Part shown: positions 62,575 through 64,000 of the stretch, in pieces
Layout: each line of letters starts with the position of its first letter
How positions within the stretch are numbered: the first letter of the stretch is position 1
Assembly: GCF_004006635.1 (NCBI RefSeq)
Contig: NZ_CP034842.1
Span: forward strand, 124,001-188,000
Direction: 5' to 3'
DNA from: Fusobacterium necrophorum subsp. necrophorum
GTDB lineage: Bacteria; Fusobacteriota; Fusobacteriia; Fusobacteriales; Fusobacteriaceae
Length of the DNA stretch: 64,000 nucleotides
Translations under genes and position numbers: made by a program
Notes under the pieces: generated by a model
What the model was told of the DNA's origin: nothing
Database searches by the model: none
The model's input: the letters and a program-made list of their open reading frames with translations, nothing else

Positions 62575-63437
62575 AATTCCAACTTTCCTTTTAAGGTCGA
62601 CAATTTATATATGGCATTCTCAAAAATATTCTGAGTAAAATTTTTTTTCCATTGAAATTTTTCTTCAATCTCAAAAATAGAATGCCTCTTTTCAACCAAT
62701 AATCCAAAATAATAATTCAATACCTCAATTTCCATAGCATATAATCTATTTTTTATACGATGAAAATCCAACCTTTCTTCTATAATTTGCTCCATTGTAT
62801 CAATTGCTGCATTCGATTTCAATAATTTTTTCAACATTTGATTTTTGTCTAAAATTTCTTCCTCTTCCTCCTGATGATGCTTCCCACAACATTCATGTTC
62901 CTCATTTGGATTATGCCCACAGCTGCATTCATGTCCTTCTTCATGATGATGTTCATGCTCGTGCTGATGTTCCACCTCTTCTCTTTTTCCCTTTAAAAAA
63001 TTTTTAAAGCCAAATTTTACATCTTGAATTTGTGCATAAACAAAGAAAAACAGTTCTCGAATAATCCAAAAATCCAATGCTTCTGAATCTCTATCCACTC
63101 CTTTCATCAAACCGATAATTCCCTCTTGCACCAAATCCATATACGAAATTCCTTCTTTCAAATAAAACAAGGCATAGTAGAGAACTTTCTTCATTTCTAA
63201 GGCAATATGAGCCTCTCTTTCTTCTACCAAACGATCCGGGTCATAAGAACATAATTCTTCTATGTACTCTAAAACGGAACTTTCCAAAAGAGTAAACTCT
63301 TTTTTTTCAATCGCAACTTCGGCATCTTCCACTTCAAATTCCACTTCCTGCAAAGGATTTTCCTGAAGATATTGAGCAAATTCTTCATCCGAAAATCTTC
63401 TACGGAGCAAAAGTTCTTCAAATTCTCTTTGTTTCAA
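62571..63437 (-). CDS. Sigma-70-like protein with His/Cys-rich insert, undescribed to my knowledge
   Basis: The 288-residue protein has a stretch matching sigma region 2.2, YMDLVQEGIIGLMKGVDRD (99-117), preceded by region 2.1-like helices, and a C-terminal part (225-285) matching region 4: EVLNYYFGLLVEKRHSIFEI, then FENAIYKLSTLKGKL. The segment after 2.2 is short and lacks the aromatic melting residues of 2.3. Between them, residues 155-189 contain eleven His and four Cys among acidic residues, a metal-binding composition. The start is TTG at 63437 after AGGAGG. It directly follows rpoD and precedes the Nif3-like gene. Whether it is a working sigma factor, an anti-sigma-like decoy or a metal sensor is unknown. 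Confidence 0.7.
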   Translation of the reverse strand: MKQREFEELLLRRRFSDEEFAQYLQENPLQEVEFEVEDAEVAIEKKEFTLLESSVLEYIEELCSYDPDRLVEEREAHIALEMKKVLYYALFYLKEGISYMDLVQEGIIGLMKGVDRDSEALDFWIIRELFFFVYAQIQDVKFGFKNFLKGKREEVEHQHEHEHHHEEGHECSCGHNPNEEHECCGKHHQEEEEEILDKNQMLKKLLKSNAAIDTMEQIIEERLDFHRIKNRLYAMEIEVLNYYFGLLVEKRHSIFEIEEKFQWKKNFTQNIFENAIYKLSTLKGKLEL

Positions 63438-63461
63438 TCTTGTCCTCCTATTCTCAATGAA

Positions 63462-63484
63462 AATAAGGGCAGACTGCCCTTATT
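63462..63484 (-). terminator. Hairpin at the rpoD stop codon, weak terminator or attenuator
   Basis: AATAAGGGCA (63462-63471) and TGCCCTTATT (63475-63484) form a perfect 10-bp stem with a three-base loop, but only TTTC follows. It overlaps the rpoD stop and lies 25 bases before the sigma-like start codon. It may set the ratio of the two products. Confidence 0.55.
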
Positions 63485-64000
63485 CCACTTTAAAATCTTC
63501 TAATTTTTTTCTTCTACTTGGATGTCTTAATTTTCGTAGGGCTTTTACCTCAATTTGACGAATCCTCTCTCTTGTTACTTTAAAAATCTTTCCGACTTCC
63601 TCTAACGTTTTTGGAGAACCATCATCCAGTCCATAACGGTATCGAAGAACTTTTTCCTCTCGACTACTCAAACTTCCTAACACACTATCCAATTGTTCTC
63701 GCAATAAAGAACGGTTTGTCAACTCATAGGGTGTCAACATTTTCTGATCTTCCACAAAATCTCCCAACTCACTATCTTCTTCACTTCCCACAGGAGTTTC
63801 CAAAGAAATAGGATCTTGGTTCATCTCTTGAATCGATTTTACTTTTTCTACTTCCATTCCCAATCTTTCTGCTAAAATTTCAGGAGTTGCATCTTTCCCT
63901 GTTTCTTGCAGATAAATTCTGGCCTCTTTTTTTATTTTATTGATGGTTTCTATCATATGAACCGGAATACGAATGGTTCTTCCTTGATCGGCAATGGCTC
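63480..64000 (-). CDS. rpoD: RNA polymerase primary sigma factor RpoD (N-terminal part beyond window)
   Basis: The frame is open to the right edge, so the start lies outside the window; an ATG at 63956 is internal. The visible C-terminal 173 codons cover the end of region 2 ([17 protein letters not shown]), region 3 and region 4: [18 protein letters not shown], then [20 protein letters not shown] for -35 recognition, ending [12 protein letters not shown]. This is the housekeeping sigma type, consistent with the TTGACA/TATAAT promoters seen across the window. Confidence 0.97.
   Translation of the reverse strand, partial: AIADQGRTIRIPVHMIETINKIKKEARIYLQETGKDATPEILAERLGMEVEKVKSIQEMNQDPISLETPVGSEEDSELGDFVEDQKMLTPYELTNRSLLREQLDSVLGSLSSREEKVLRYRYGLDDGSPKTLEEVGKIFKVTRERIRQIEVKALRKLRHPSRRKKLEDFKVE

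Overview
The window looks like a chromosomal segment of a Fusobacterium-type organism (order Fusobacteriales). The basis is AT-rich DNA, a Gram-negative envelope gene (LpxL-type acyltransferase) beside Firmicute-like functions (HprK, V-type ATPase, split AccA/AccD, split transketolase), crotonase and 3-hydroxybutyryl-CoA dehydrogenase genes of butyrate fermentation, and rRNA with the CCTCCTTTCT 3' end. Species was not determined. Nearly every gene is on the minus strand. Plus-strand features are the pdxS fragment, a three-tRNA cluster, a ModA-like lipoprotein, an lpxL-like gene and one small RNA.

Layout. 1-750: 3' part of pdxS and its terminator. 749-11933: a nine-gene V-type ATPase operon (H-I-K-E-C-F-A-B-D) followed without a visible break by a FecBCD-type metal or siderophore ABC transporter; the c-ring subunit carries the full Na+ ligand set known from Enterococcus hirae. 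12102-17104: rRNA operon 1 (16S-23S-5S), with an IS30-family element (about 17130-18286) inserted just upstream of its promoter. 18307-21829: an RHH-WYL regulator and a TrpX/YtrF-type ABC transporter. 21988-25746: accD-accA-pfkA-orf100-recR. 25920-32015: LPP20-like lipoprotein, Rrf2 regulator, DUF1385, SpoIIE-type phosphatase, uvrC, rapZ. 32130-32451: tRNA-Gly, -Ala, -Met. 32512-37243: dps, ModA-like lipoprotein, DUF368, alr, glucose-type PTS EIICB. 37374-38449: EamA transporter and an orphan small RNA gene. 38563-43057: mtnN-folC-orf211-hprK, in which HprK is a double-length tandem protein. 43195-46641: lpxL-like gene, then mrp-crt-hbd. 46718-52746: ftsX-envC-nadK-recN-xer-like-era. 52866-55759: maf-hydrolase-tktN-tktC. 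55831-60827: rRNA operon 2 with tRNA-Asn. 60882-64000: rnpB, a tail-anchored secretory protein, a Nif3-like protein, a sigma-like protein with a His/Cys-rich insert, and the 3' part of rpoD.

How it fits together. The genes are mostly housekeeping: ion energetics, central carbon metabolism (PTS, PfkA, transketolase, HprK control), fatty acid synthesis, DNA repair (RecR, UvrC, RecN) and envelope growth (FtsX/EnvC, Alr, DUF368). The most unusual items are the sigma-like protein with the metal-binding-type insert directly behind rpoD (62571-63437), the tandem HprK with a dead N-terminal half (38563-40476), the orphan small RNA with its own promoter and terminator (38341-38449), and the IS30 insertion with unusually long flanking direct repeats at the rrn1 promoter. 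No CRISPR array, prophage or toxin-antitoxin locus was seen.
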